Source: Pseudomonas akapageensis (GTDB lineage: Bacteria > Pseudomonadota > Gammaproteobacteria > Pseudomonadales > Pseudomonadaceae). Taken from it: a DNA stretch of 64,000 nt. Under the pieces are notes generated by a model. The model searched no databases. It saw only the letters and a program-made list of their open reading frames with translations, and was not told where the DNA came from. Positions 27,634 through 36,409 of the stretch are shown piece after piece (the stretch's first letter is position 1; each line of letters starts with the position of its first letter). The translations under genes were made by a program, and so were the position numbers. Location of the stretch: the NCBI RefSeq assembly GCF_011355085.1, contig NZ_VXCP01000001.1:324285-388284 (forward strand), read 5' to 3'.

Positions 27634-28599
27634 TTACGGGGCGGTGGCGACTTTGGCCGGCGGCGTCCAGATCACATCCTTGATGCTCAAGGGCTTGGGA
27701 ATCAGCTTGAGCTGGTAGAAGGTGTCGGCGATTTTCTGCTGCGCGCTGACGATTTCAGGCGAGAGGAAGGCGGCACCGAAACTCTGGCGTTTGACGGCGG
27801 TGAGCGTGATGTCGGCCGGCAGGCCCAGCAGCGGTGATACCTGGTCGGTCACTTCCTGCGGATTGGCCTTGGACCACTCGCCAACGGCGCGCACTTGCTC
27901 GACCAGTGTCGCAATCACTTGCGGGTGCTGTTGGGCATAGGGCTTGGTGGCCAGGTAGAACTGATGGTTGTCGACGATGCCCTTGCCGTCGCGCAGGGTG
28001 CGCGCCTGCAATTGCTGTTCAGCGGCGGCCTGGTACGGATCCCAGATGACCCAGGCATCCACGCTACCCCGCTCGAATGCGGCGCGGGCATCGGCCGGCG
28101 GCAGGAACACGGTCTGGATGTCGCTGTATTTCAGGCCGGCGTCTTCCAGGGCGCGCACCAGCAGGTAGTGCACGTTGGAGCCTTTGTTGAGCGCGACTTT
28201 CTTGCCCTTGAGGTCTTTCACCGATTTGATCGGCGAGTCCTTGGGCACCAGGATCGCTTCGCTGTTTGGCGCTGGCGGTTCGTAGGCGACGTAAAGCAGA
28301 TCGGCACCGGCGGCCTGGGCAAACACCGGTGGCGTTTCGCCGGTCACGCCAAAGTCGATTGAGCCGACGTTCAACCCTTCTAGCAGCTGCGGACCACCGG
28401 GGAACTCGGTCCATTGCACTTGAATGCCCTGGTCAGCCAGGCGCTTTTCCAGCGAGCCCTTGGCCTTGAGCAGCACCAGGGTGCCGTATTTCTGATAACC
28501 GATACGCAGGGTTTCGGCTTGAGCTTGAGTAATGGCGCCGAAGGACACAGCCGCAGCAAACAGAGCGACCAGACCACGACGCAAAATGACAGTGCGCAT
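27634..28599 (-). CDS. ssuA: Aliphatic sulfonate-binding periplasmic protein
   Basis: 321 residues with the signal peptide [18 protein letters not shown], cleaved after AQA. The mature start [20 protein letters not shown] and [20 protein letters not shown] are the SsuA signature; [11 protein letters not shown] and the domain-crossing [20 protein letters not shown] are also typical. It captures alkanesulfonates for SsuBC. It is separated from ssuE by 93 bases containing a small GCCCG to CGGGC hairpin, and 56 bases from ssuD. Confidence 0.95.
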   Translation of the reverse strand: MRTVILRRGLVALFAAAVSFGAITQAQAETLRIGYQKYGTLVLLKAKGSLEKRLADQGIQVQWTEFPGGPQLLEGLNVGSIDFGVTGETPPVFAQAAGADLLYVAYEPPAPNSEAILVPKDSPIKSVKDLKGKKVALNKGSNVHYLLVRALEDAGLKYSDIQTVFLPPADARAAFERGSVDAWVIWDPYQAAAEQQLQARTLRDGKGIVDNHQFYLATKPYAQQHPQVIATLVEQVRAVGEWSKANPQEVTDQVSPLLGLPADITLTAVKRQSFGAAFLSPEIVSAQQKIADTFYQLKLIPKPLSIKDVIWTPPAKVATAP

Positions 28600-28692
28600 A
28601 GCGCTCTCCTTTTGCGGTTGGGTTCAGGCTGCACCTGCTTGCCCGTTGGCGGGCGAGTAAGGCGAGTAGATCTACATGGGGGTTACAGCGGC

Positions 28693-29286
28693 TCAGATGC
28701 TCCAGCGGGAACTGAGCAGGCGTTCATTCAACAGTCGCGGGTCCAACGGTTTCGGCCTCCTGGCCAAGGCGCTGTGAAACAGCTCCAGCGCCTCATTCAA
28801 ACGTTCCTGCAATGCCGGCGACAACTGCGCCTTGGCAGAGCCCTCGCCGTAGGCGATCTGGCTGTCGTCAGCAAAGATCCCCTGCAGCGTTTCCTGCGCC
28901 TTGAGCGCTGCCAGTACAGGCTTGAGCGCGTAGTCGATAGACAACATATGGGCGATGCTGCCGCCCGTGGCGATCGGCAATACAACCTTGTGGCTCAGTG
29001 CCCGTTCGGGCAGCAGATCCAGCAAGGTCTTCAGCGCGCCGGAGAACGACGCCTTGTACACCGGCGTCGCCACCACCAGGCCGTCGGCCTGCTCAACCAG
29101 TTCCAGAAAATTCAAAACCTGTGGGCTGTCGAAGCGTGCATGCAGCAAATCTTCGGCGACAAAATCACGCACCTGAAAATTCACGACTTCTACGCCCTGC
29201 CCTTGCAGCCAGTGCTTGCAACGCTCCAGCAACACACCGGAGCGCGAGCGAAGACTGGGGCTGCCACCGATAGATACGACCAGCAT
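28693..29286 (-). CDS. ssuE: NADPH-dependent FMN reductase
   Basis: 197 residues. It begins [20 protein letters not shown] (flavodoxin-like FMN phosphate loop), followed by [20 protein letters not shown], which is diagnostic for SsuE/MsuE-type reductases. It supplies FMNH2 to SsuD and could also feed the other flavin monooxygenase systems in this window, which have no reductase of their own. First gene of ssuEADCBF; its 440-base upstream region is described separately. Confidence 0.95.
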   Translation of the reverse strand: MLVVSIGGSPSLRSRSGVLLERCKHWLQGQGVEVVNFQVRDFVAEDLLHARFDSPQVLNFLELVEQADGLVVATPVYKASFSGALKTLLDLLPERALSHKVVLPIATGGSIAHMLSIDYALKPVLAALKAQETLQGIFADDSQIAYGEGSAKAQLSPALQERLNEALELFHSALARRPKPLDPRLLNERLLSSRWSI

Positions 29287-29430
29287 TCAAACGTTTCCTT
29301 GTCAGGGTCAACGGGTGGTGCGAGGTGGGTATCTCGCTGGGAATGGGGAGACATTAACAGCTGTTGTATATGTCTTAAAATCATATTTATTCATTTGATT
29401 ATGCCTTTAATGAATATAAAAATATGCCGT
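29287..29430 (-). promoter_or_regulatory. ssu operon promoter region with sulfur-type AT-rich motif
   Basis: The sequence upstream of ssuE turns strongly A/T-rich. The 15-mer AATATAAAAATATGC at 29413-29427 (plus-strand reading) recurs exactly at 30923-30937 upstream of lsfA, at comparable distances (127 and 97 bases) from the two ATGs. Sulfonate operons of this type are activated by the LysR regulator CysB, so a CysB-family site is the likely meaning; the exact -35/-10 cannot be fixed by eye. Confidence 0.6.
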
Positions 29431-29499
29431 TACCAGTGCTGATCTTTTAGTGAAAGGTCCTAGGAACTATCCTGCGTGCGCTGTCGCTTCTGGCTGATT

Positions 29500-29726
29500 G
29501 TTCGGTCCAGGTCGGGGGAATAACTTTGCTCTGTCGCTGGAAACCAGCGACGGGTGTGAGAACCCGATTAGGATATCGATACCAGTTTTATGGCAGCCAT
29601 ACGTGGGCAGATTTCGGTCTGGCCGGGTTTCGTATCCCTCGGTTTCTCACCCCACGTACGGCTGCCACCCTGAGCTGTGAGAAGTTCAGACGGCCGTCTC
29701 CTTAGTCGGATACGAGAGCACCACAA
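29500..29726 (+). ncRNA. Candidate structured 5' leader RNA of the DUF3077-like gene
   Basis: A 227-base stretch ahead of the small gene shows extensive self-pairing. One hairpin has perfect 8-base arms, GTCGCTGG (29533-29540) and CCAGCGAC (29544-29551). A long helix pairs 29592-29607 (GGCAGCCATACGTGGG) with 29651-29666, 15 of 16 positions. Another, GTGAGAA (29556-29562) with TTCTCAC (29644-29650), crosses it, so the two form a pseudoknot or alternate. The start codon region has only a weak ribosome site, with CTC/GAG pairing near it. I cannot name a known family. A cis-regulatory element or processed sRNA fits better than protein. Confidence 0.55.
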
Positions 29727-30017
29727 ATGAAAAAAATCACCCCCGACCCACCTTTCACCCTCGGCAAAACCACCACCACCCCATTCGGCACCTGCGATGC
29801 CGGCCACGCCCCTTTGTTCGCTGTACGCAATGGCATTGCCGCTGAAGATGCGCTGGTGCATGCCTCGTTGTTGTTGCGCGGGGTTTGCGATAGCACCAGT
29901 GCTTGTTTTCAGCCGGGCAGTAGCCTGGAGCACGATGGTTTGCTTTGGTCGAGCCTGCATAGTGCCGAGATGGCGAAGGCGTGGGTGGATGCGGTGCTGG
30001 ATGGAATGCAGGTCTAA
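29727..30017 (+). CDS. Small hypothetical protein, DUF3077-like
   Basis: 96 residues from the ATG at 29727 (MKKITPDPPFTLGK). The middle reads FAVRNGIAAEDALVHASLLL, followed by a predicted helix SAEMAKAWVDAVLDGM at the end. This layout matches my recollection of DUF3077, a Pseudomonas-restricted family of small cytosolic proteins of unknown function; the assignment is tentative. It contains two cysteines and no signal or membrane segment. Its long structured leader is the unusual part. It is convergent with lsfA across a palindromic repeat. Confidence 0.65.
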   Translation: MKKITPDPPFTLGKTTTTPFGTCDAGHAPLFAVRNGIAAEDALVHASLLLRGVCDSTSACFQPGSSLEHDGLLWSSLHSAEMAKAWVDAVLDGMQV

Positions 30018-30025
30018 GCCGACTC

Positions 30026-30130
30026 CTCGTTCCCACGCTCCGCGTGGGAATGCAGTGCCTGACGCTCCAGCGTCACAGCCGCGACGCGGAGCGTCGCTGG
30101 ATGCATTCCCACGCAGAGCGTGGGAACGAG
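30026..30130. repeat. Long palindromic intergenic element, copy 3
   Basis: Same outer arms as the other copies (CTCGTTCCCACGCTCCGCG and CGCAGAGCGTGGGAACGAG), with GACGCTCCAGCGTC and GACGCGGAGCGTC inside. It begins 9 bases after the small gene's stop and abuts the lsfA terminator. Confidence 0.9.
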
Positions 30131-30158
30131 AAAAAAAAGGGGCCGTAAAAACGGCCCC
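30131..30158 (-). terminator. Intrinsic terminator of lsfA
   Basis: Perfect eight-base arms GGGGCCGT (30139-30146) and ACGGCCCC (30151-30158) with a four-base loop. Reading the minus strand the stem is followed by eight T (30138-30131). Confidence 0.93.
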
Positions 30159-30187
30159 AAACCCTGCTATGTCTAAATCTGGAAACA

Positions 30188-30826
30188 TCAACGATTCGGC
30201 TGCGGCGTCAATCGCAAATAAGGCTTCACCGCCCGATACCCCTTGGGAAACCGCTGCGCAATCTCCGCCTCGTCCTTGAGCGAAGGCACGATCACGACAT
30301 CATCCCCATCCTGCCAGTTGGCCGGCGTCGCCACCTTGTGGCTGTCGGTCAGTTGCAGCGAGTCGATGACCCGCAAAATTTCGTGGAAGTTGCGCCCGGT
30401 GCTCGCCGGGTAGGTGATGGTCAGGCGGATCTTCTTGTTCGGGTCGATCACGAACAGGGAGCGCACCGTCAGGGTGTCGTTGGCGTTGGGGTGGATCAGG
30501 TCGTAGAGGTCGGAGACCTTGCGATCGGCATCGGCCAGAATCGGAAAGTTGACCAGCGTGCTCTGGGTTTCGTTGATGTCTTCGATCCATTTGTGGTGCG
30601 AGTCCACCGGGTCGACCGACAGGGCAATGGCCTTGACCCCGCGCCTGGCGAATTCGTCCGCAAGCTTTGCCGTGAAGCCCAGTTCCGTGGTGCACACCGG
30701 CGTGAAGTCGGCAGGGTGCGAGAACAGGACACCCCAGCTGCCGCCGAGCCATTCGTGCAAGCGGATCGTGCCGGCGCTGGATTCCTGTTCGAAGTCGGGG
30801 GCGATGTCGCCGAGTCTGAGGCTCAT
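30188..30826 (-). CDS. lsfA: 1-Cys peroxiredoxin LsfA (Prx6 type)
   Basis: 212 residues from the ATG at 30826; the frame extends 12 codons further without support. The peroxidatic cysteine is in SHPADFTPVCTTELG, preceded by LHEWLGGSWGVLF; there is no resolving cysteine. The long Prx6 C-terminal domain is present (RVIDSLQLTDSHKVATPANW and YLRLTPQPNR). It reduces peroxides in the cytosol. In Pseudomonas LsfA was found as a sulfate-starvation-induced protein and its gene sits beside ssu, as here. It has its own terminator and a promoter motif shared with ssuE. Confidence 0.94.
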   Translation of the reverse strand: MSLRLGDIAPDFEQESSAGTIRLHEWLGGSWGVLFSHPADFTPVCTTELGFTAKLADEFARRGVKAIALSVDPVDSHHKWIEDINETQSTLVNFPILADADRKVSDLYDLIHPNANDTLTVRSLFVIDPNKKIRLTITYPASTGRNFHEILRVIDSLQLTDSHKVATPANWQDGDDVVIVPSLKDEAEIAQRFPKGYRAVKPYLRLTPQPNR

Positions 30827-30871
30827 GGTGCGGCTCCTTTTCAATGGTCTGTTGGGGACCACTGTGCCGGG

Positions 30872-30940
30872 ATCTTTATTGAATTAAAAAGAATAAATAT
30901 TGATTTATTTAGACCAAAAAGAAATATAAAAATATGCACG
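30872..30940 (-). promoter_or_regulatory. lsfA promoter region with shared sulfur-type motifs
   Basis: It contains AATATAAAAATATGC (30923-30937), identical to the ssuE upstream element, and ATCTTTATTGAAT (30872-30884), identical to 61332-61344 upstream of the RBBP9-type hydrolase. The whole stretch is A/T-rich against high-GC flanks. It abuts the terminator of the upstream porin gene. Confidence 0.55.
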
Positions 30941-30968
30941 AAAAAAGGCCCCGCACCTATGCGAGGCC
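30941..30968 (-). terminator. Intrinsic terminator of the OprD-type porin gene
   Basis: Arms GGCCCCGC (30947-30954) and GCGAGGCC (30961-30968) pair with one mismatch around a six-base loop. Six T follow on the minus strand (30946-30941). Confidence 0.88.
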
Positions 30969-30976
30969 CTTCTGAC

Positions 30977-32302
30977 TTACAGGAAGCTGTAGGTGTAGTT
31001 GAAGATCACGCGGGTCTGGTCCTGGTTGGCAATGCTTTCGCCACCGCCACGGTAGGTACCTTGACGCACAGTGGCGCCAAAGCCCTTGAGCACGCCTTCC
31101 TGGAAGACGTAGTCGACACGCAGGTCACGCTCCCACTCGGAGTAATCGCCGCTGCCACTCTTGTTCCTGATGTCCTGACCGTTCAGGTAAGCGACCGAGG
31201 CCTTCAAGCCGGGTACTCCGAGACGGGCGAAGTCATAGGAGTACTGACCGAAGTTGGTGTTCTCGCCGGCACGGGCGAACTGGTTGACCATAGAGTCGGT
31301 GAACAGGTAGAAGCTCGAGCCGCCGTTGCCTTCGAGGTTGCCATTGCTGTCCCGCACACTGCCCTGGTTCAACCAGACGAAACCGCCGTCGTCGCTGACT
31401 TGCTGGCGACCCAACATGAACGCATGGCCACCCAGGGTGTAGGTGAACATGGCGCTCCAGGTCTTGTTGTCGACCTCGCCGGGGGTCTGGGCAAAACCTC
31501 CGTTGTTGTCGAAGGCAAAACCGGTCTGGCCGTTCTTGCCGTCGGAGCGGCTGTCGAAGTAGCGCAAGTCAGTCTTGAACGACTGGTCGTTGCCAATCGG
31601 GTAGACATGCACCAGGCCCAGGTAGTTTTGCGTGTAGAAGTTTTCCAGGTTCGAGTAGTAGTACTGCAGCATCAGGTCCTTGGTGACTTTCCAGTCGGCA
31701 CCGCCAAAACGGAACTGGTTGCTGTCACGGAAGGCACCCGAGACCGACAGCCCGGTACCGTTGCTCGATGCACGGCCGTAGGCGTGCTCCAGCTGACCGG
31801 CGGTGAAGGTCACGTTGTCGATTTCCTTGGAGGTGACGATGCCACCCTCGAAGGTCTGCGGCAGCAGGCGACTGTCGTTCGAGACCAGGATGGGCAGGTT
31901 CGGCGCCAGGGCGCGGCCCAGGTGGCCTTCGGTCTTGGAGATGCGCGCCTTGACGTTGGCGCCGACGCGGCTCCATTCATCCACTGCCGAGCCATCGCTG
32001 TCGCTTGGGAAGAAGGTGTTGTTGGCTGGATGGTGGCCTTTGCCGCCATCGAGGTGAATACCCCAGAGCGCCTGGGCGTCGACACCGATACCGATGGTGC
32101 CCGGGGTGAAACCGGAGGCGTAATCGAGCTTGAAGCCTTGGGCCGATTCGCGCTGGTCCGCCCCGCCTTCACGATTGTCGTTGTTGAAGTACATGGTGCG
32201 GGAACTGATCGCGGCCTTGCTGTCCTCGATGAAACCGGCAGCACCGGCTTGCTGGGCCAACACCCCCACGGCCACGGCAAGCGCCAAGCTGGATTTGTAC
32301 AT
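30977..32302 (-). CDS. OprD-family outer membrane porin
   Basis: 441 residues from the ATG at 32302, with AGAGGAG about 7 bases upstream. The signal peptide MYKSSLALAVAVGVLAQQAG ends before AGFIEDSKAAISSRTMYFN, the standard OprD N-terminus. The rest is rich in aromatic and small residues in beta-strand alternation and ends with an aromatic-rich strand ending FNYTYSFL, the outer-membrane assembly signal. OprD porins are substrate-specific channels. Placement between lsfA and tauABCD suggests uptake of sulfonates or another organosulfur compound, which is inference. Confidence 0.9.
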   Translation of the reverse strand: MYKSSLALAVAVGVLAQQAGAAGFIEDSKAAISSRTMYFNNDNREGGADQRESAQGFKLDYASGFTPGTIGIGVDAQALWGIHLDGGKGHHPANNTFFPSDSDGSAVDEWSRVGANVKARISKTEGHLGRALAPNLPILVSNDSRLLPQTFEGGIVTSKEIDNVTFTAGQLEHAYGRASSNGTGLSVSGAFRDSNQFRFGGADWKVTKDLMLQYYYSNLENFYTQNYLGLVHVYPIGNDQSFKTDLRYFDSRSDGKNGQTGFAFDNNGGFAQTPGEVDNKTWSAMFTYTLGGHAFMLGRQQVSDDGGFVWLNQGSVRDSNGNLEGNGGSSFYLFTDSMVNQFARAGENTNFGQYSYDFARLGVPGLKASVAYLNGQDIRNKSGSGDYSEWERDLRVDYVFQEGVLKGFGATVRQGTYRGGGESIANQDQTRVIFNYTYSFL

Positions 32303-32757
32303 GTTCTGCTCCTCTGGTTTTCTAATTCTTGTGTTCATAGGCCGGGGATCTGCTGCCCCCTGACCGCTGATGAGCGATTAGCACCAAAGCGCGACTGACC
32401 AGTCAATCGTAACTGGTCATTTCGAGACTATGGTCTAACACGCTCGTTGACTGGACACAGGTTATTAAGATTTGGTTAATCCCAAAAAGAATTATTTGTT
32501 AGTTTTTAATTCTTTTTTAGAATATGTAACTACTTGTGTGCAGCACTACATCACAGATTCATGACGGTTTTATGAATAATAGACTGGCTTCGACGCACCG
32601 GTTTTTAGACCGTTTAGACAGGTTTCATTCGCTGAGGGCCAATCCCTCAAAAGTCGTTAGCTCCTAAGCTAATGCAAAAAAGTTATTTATTTTATGTTTT
32701 TTAGATCATCTAGGCTTCTAGTCAGTCCATTCCAAACGCCTGACCAGGAGCTATCCC
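32303..32757. promoter_or_regulatory. Divergent control region between the porin gene and tauA
   Basis: 455 bases without a gene. At 32484-32494 and 32507-32517 lie perfect 11-base arms AAAAAGAATTA and TAATTCTTTTT with a 12-base spacer. At 32657-32672 the dyad TTAGCT-CCTA-AGCTAA is followed by an A/T tract resembling other sulfur promoters in the window. The tauA ATG has AGGAG upstream. These are candidate CysB or TauR sites; neither regulator gene is present here. Confidence 0.55.
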
Positions 32758-33735
32758 ATGACCCTGCATACCCCTCTCCGCCTGTTGGCAGCATTGTCCC
32801 TGGCGGGTGCGAGTTTCTTTACCCATGCAGCCGACCTGACGGTCGCCTACCAGACCACCGTGGACCCGGCGAAAGTCGCCCAGGCCGATGGCGCCTATGA
32901 AAAAGCCAGCAAGGCCAGCATCGACTGGCGCAAGTTCGATGGCGGCGCGGAAGTCATCACGGCCGTCGCCTCGGGCGATGTGCAGATCGGCTACGTGGGC
33001 TCCAGTCCTCTTACCGCAGCTGCGACCCGCCAGTTGCCAGTGGAAACCTTCCTGATCGCCACCCAGATCGGCGCCGCCGAAGCGCTGGTGGCGCGCAACG
33101 GTTCGGGGATCAATTCGCCCCTGGACCTGATCGGCAAGAAAATCGCCGTGCCGTTCGTCTCCACCGGCCACTACAGCCTGCTGGCCGCGCTCAAGCAGTG
33201 GAACATCGACCCTGCGAAAGTCACCATCGTCAACCTGGCACCACCGGCGATCACCGCCGCCTGGAAACGCGGTGACATCGATGCCACCTACGTTTGGGAC
33301 CCTGCCCTGGGCGTTGCCAAGGAAAACGGCAAGGTGCTGATCACCTCCGGCGATCTGGCCAAGACCGGCTCACCGACCTTCGACGCCTGGATCGTGCGCA
33401 AGGACTTCGCCGCCAAGCACCCGGAAATCGTCAAGGCCTTCGCCAAGGTCACCCTCGATGCCTACGCCGACTACCGCAAGGACCCGCAGGCCTGGCTCGC
33501 CGACAAGAGCAACGTCGACAAGCTGGTGAAACTCTCCGGCGCCAAGGCCGGCGACATTCCCGTGCTGCTGCAAGGCAACGTCTACCCGTTGGCCAAGGAC
33601 CAGGTGACGGAACTGGGTAACCCGACGACCCAGGCGATCACCAAGACCGCCGCCTTCCTCAAGGAACAAGGCAAGGTCGACAGCGTGCTGGCGGACTACT
33701 CGCCTTACGTCAACGCCACCTTCATCACCAACTGA
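32758..33735 (+). CDS. tauA: Taurine-binding periplasmic protein
   Basis: 325 residues with a signal peptide (TPLRLLAALSLAGASFFTHA). The mature protein starts ADLTVAYQTTVDPAKVAQAD, the TauA hallmark, and has FVSTGHYSLLAALKQWNID and TYVWDPALGVAKENGKVLI. It delivers taurine to TauBC. First gene of tauABCD, with 18 bases to tauB. Confidence 0.95.
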   Translation: MTLHTPLRLLAALSLAGASFFTHAADLTVAYQTTVDPAKVAQADGAYEKASKASIDWRKFDGGAEVITAVASGDVQIGYVGSSPLTAAATRQLPVETFLIATQIGAAEALVARNGSGINSPLDLIGKKIAVPFVSTGHYSLLAALKQWNIDPAKVTIVNLAPPAITAAWKRGDIDATYVWDPALGVAKENGKVLITSGDLAKTGSPTFDAWIVRKDFAAKHPEIVKAFAKVTLDAYADYRKDPQAWLADKSNVDKLVKLSGAKAGDIPVLLQGNVYPLAKDQVTELGNPTTQAITKTAAFLKEQGKVDSVLADYSPYVNATFITN

Positions 33736-33753
33736 TCATCGAGAGTCGCGGCC

Positions 33754-34548
33754 ATGGCCCTGTTACAGCTGGAGCGCATCAGCGCACAGTACCCCGGCGC
33801 AACCACGCCTGTGCTTGCGGATATTTCTCTGACCCTGGGGCCCCGGCAATTGCTGGTGGCCCTCGGCCCTTCGGGCAGCGGCAAGACTTCTTTGCTGAAC
33901 CTGATCGCCGGGTTCGTTTCACCCAGCGCCGGACGCATCACCCTGGATGGCGTCCCCATCAGCGGGCCGGGCGCCGAGCGTGGGGTGGTGTTCCAGGATG
34001 ACGCCCTGCTGCCTTGGCAGGATGTGCTGGCCAACGTTGCCTTTGGCCTGGAGTTGGCCGGTGTACCGCGCCAGCAACGGGAACAACGAGCGCAGGAGAT
34101 GCTCGCGCTGGTCGACCTGGCGGGCTTCGGCAACCGGCGGATCTGGCAGTTGTCCGGCGGGCAGAAGCAGCGTGTTGGCCTGGCCCGTGCCCTGGCGGCA
34201 GACCCACGTCTGTTGCTGATGGACGAGCCCTTCGGTGCCCTCGACGCCTTCACTCGCGAGCAGATGCAGGAACTGTTGCTGCAGGTCTGGCGGCGTACTG
34301 AAAAGCCTGTGTTTCTGATCACCCATGACATTGAGGAGGCGGTGTTCCTGGCTACCGATCTGGTGCTGCTGGCGCCCAACCCCGGGCAGATCGTCGAACG
34401 CCTGCAACTGGATTTCGGACAGCGCTATGCCACGGGCGAGTCGGCGCGGTCGATCAAGTCCGATCCCCTTTTCATCGAAACCCGCGAGTACATCCTGGCG
34501 CAGGTTTTCTCGCAACGCAGCGCCGCGCCGCGGCAGGAGCCCGCATGA
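33754..34548 (+). CDS. tauB: Taurine ABC transporter ATPase
   Basis: 264 residues. Walker A is GPSGSGKTS, the signature [19 protein letters not shown], Walker [13 protein letters not shown], and the switch histidine is in [14 protein letters not shown]. It belongs to the taurine/nitrate class. It overlaps tauC by 4 bases (ATGA), so subunit stoichiometry is set by coupling. Confidence 0.94.
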   Translation: MALLQLERISAQYPGATTPVLADISLTLGPRQLLVALGPSGSGKTSLLNLIAGFVSPSAGRITLDGVPISGPGAERGVVFQDDALLPWQDVLANVAFGLELAGVPRQQREQRAQEMLALVDLAGFGNRRIWQLSGGQKQRVGLARALAADPRLLLMDEPFGALDAFTREQMQELLLQVWRRTEKPVFLITHDIEEAVFLATDLVLLAPNPGQIVERLQLDFGQRYATGESARSIKSDPLFIETREYILAQVFSQRSAAPRQEPA

Positions 34549-35384
34549 GCAGCCTCCAGATTCCGGCAGCATTGAAAGACCCTGCCGCATCCATTCCTGC
34601 ACCTGTCCCGGGACGCCGCTTGAGCACCCGCTGGATCAGCACGCTGACACTGGTCACCCTGCTGTCGATCTGGTGGGCAGTTACCGCTGGCGGCTGGATC
34701 GAGCCTCTGTTTTTGCCGGCCCCTGCTGCTGTTCTGGAAAAAGGCTGGTTGCTGGCAACCCAGGGCTACATGGAATCGACCCTCTGGCAGCACCTGAGTG
34801 CGAGCCTTGGGCGCATCGGCCTGGCCCTGGGCGCTGCGATTCTCACGGCCATTCCGGTGGGCATCGCCATTGGCCACAACCGCATCGCCCGCGGCATTCT
34901 CGACCCGCTGATCGAGTTCTACCGGCCGATTCCGCCGCTGGCTTACCTGCCCTTGATCGTGATCTGGTGCGGTATCGGTGAGCTGTCGAAAGTGCTGCTG
35001 ATTTACCTGGCGATCTTCGCCCCCATTGCCATCGCCACGGCAACCGGCGTGCGCACGGTCGACCCGGCCAAGCTGCGTGCCGCGCAATCCCTGGGGGCCA
35101 CGCGCGCCCAGTTGATTCGCCACGTGATCCTGCCCAGCGCGCTGCCCGAGATCCTCACCGGGGTGCGTATCGGCCTGGGTGTCGGCTGGTCGACCCTGGT
35201 GGCTGCAGAACTGATTGCCGCCACCAGCGGCCTGGGTTTCATGGTGCAGTCGGCCGCCCAGTTTCTGGTCACCGACGTGGTGGTACTCGGCATCCTGGTG
35301 ATCGCCCTGATCGCCTTTGCCCTGGAAATGAGCCTGCGCGCCCTGCAAAGAAAGCTGGTGCCCTGGCACGGCCAAAGCCACTGA
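34545..35384 (+). CDS. tauC: Taurine ABC transporter permease
   Basis: 279 residues with about six membrane segments ([20 protein letters not shown] onward). The EAA loop is [20 protein letters not shown]. TauC forms the taurine channel with TauB. Followed after 39 bases by tauD. Confidence 0.94.
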   Translation: MSSLQIPAALKDPAASIPAPVPGRRLSTRWISTLTLVTLLSIWWAVTAGGWIEPLFLPAPAAVLEKGWLLATQGYMESTLWQHLSASLGRIGLALGAAILTAIPVGIAIGHNRIARGILDPLIEFYRPIPPLAYLPLIVIWCGIGELSKVLLIYLAIFAPIAIATATGVRTVDPAKLRAAQSLGATRAQLIRHVILPSALPEILTGVRIGLGVGWSTLVAAELIAATSGLGFMVQSAAQFLVTDVVVLGILVIALIAFALEMSLRALQRKLVPWHGQSH

Positions 35385-35423
35385 GCCCCTGAACTAAAAA
35401 GCCTGAATTTAGCGAGACCGATC

Positions 35424-36257
35424 ATGAGCCTGACCATTACCCCCCTCAGCCCGGCCCTTGGCGCCCAGATCCAGGGTGTCGACCTGAGCGCCGAATTAAG
35501 TGCCGAACACCGCAACGCCATCGAACAGGCGTTGCTCGATCACCAGGTACTGTTCTTTCGTGAGCAGCCACTGAATCCTCAGCAACAGGCACGTTTTGCT
35601 GCGCACTTCGGTGATCTGCATATCCACCCGATCTACCCGAACGTGCCGGAAACGCCACAAGTCCTGATCCTCGACACCGCCGTGACCGACGTGCGCGACA
35701 ACGCGGTCTGGCACACCGACGTGACCTTCCTGCCAACCCCGGCACTCGGTGCCGTGCTCAGCGCCAAGCAGCTTCCGGCCTATGGTGGCGATACCCTGTG
35801 GGCCAGCGGGATTGCCGCCTATGAGGCGCTTTCAAAACCGCTGAAAAAACTGCTCGACGGCCTGACCGCGACCCACGACTTCACCAAGTCATTCCCACTC
35901 GAGCGCTTTGGCAGCACTGCCGAAGACCTGGCCCGATGGGAGCAGACCCGCCGCAATAACCCACCACTGTCGCACCCGGTCATCCGCACCCACCCGGTCA
36001 GCGGGCGCAAGTCACTGTTCGTCAACGAGGGCTTCACGACGCGGATCAATGAGCTGACGGACATCGAAAGCGAGGCCATCCTCAAGTTGCTGTTCGCTCA
36101 TGCAACCCGCCCGGAGTTGACCATTCGCTGGCGCTGGCAAGAGAACGACGTGGCCTTCTGGGATAACCGCGTCACCCAGCACTACGCCGTGGATGACTAC
36201 CGGCCGCAGCGGCGGGTGATGCATCGGGCGACGATTCTGGGGGACAGGCCGTTCTGA
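35424..36257 (+). CDS. tauD: Taurine dioxygenase (2OG-Fe(II))
   Basis: 277 residues. The iron triad is H97 and D99 in VWHTDVTF, and H253 in [11 protein letters not shown]264 and R268 in [12 protein letters not shown] are positioned for 2-oxoglutarate and taurine sulfonate binding. It hydroxylates taurine next to sulfur, releasing sulfite and aminoacetaldehyde. With tauABC it completes a taurine-sulfur system; no xsc or taurine transaminase for use of taurine as a carbon source is present, so sulfur scavenging is the likely role. Confidence 0.96.
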   Translation: MSLTITPLSPALGAQIQGVDLSAELSAEHRNAIEQALLDHQVLFFREQPLNPQQQARFAAHFGDLHIHPIYPNVPETPQVLILDTAVTDVRDNAVWHTDVTFLPTPALGAVLSAKQLPAYGGDTLWASGIAAYEALSKPLKKLLDGLTATHDFTKSFPLERFGSTAEDLARWEQTRRNNPPLSHPVIRTHPVSGRKSLFVNEGFTTRINELTDIESEAILKLLFAHATRPELTIRWRWQENDVAFWDNRVTQHYAVDDYRPQRRVMHRATILGDRPF

Positions 36258-36273
36258 ATTTGACCGGACACCA

Positions 36274-36372
36274 CCTCGTTCCCACGCTCTGCGTGGGAAT
36301 GCATCCCCTGACGCTCCGCGTCGACGCTGGAGCGTCTATCACGGCATTCCCACGCGGAGCGTGGGAACGAGG
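36274..36372. repeat. Long palindromic intergenic element, copy 4
   Basis: Outer arms CCTCGTTCCCACGCTCTGCG and CGCGGAGCGTGGGAACGAGG, with GACGCTCCGCGTC and GACGCTGGAGCGTC inside. It lies in the convergent gap after tauD and before the betT stop. A degenerate extra half-copy (GAGCGTGGAAACGAGG) follows it at about 36378-36393. Confidence 0.9.
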
Positions 36373-36409
36373 GTCAGGAGCGTGGAAACGAGGGGCAGGC
36401 CGGCGATGA

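Noticed and set aside
29498-29680. 60-codon frame inside the structured leader
   Set aside because: No ribosome site and it runs through both halves of the long helix; the RNA pairing is the better explanation.
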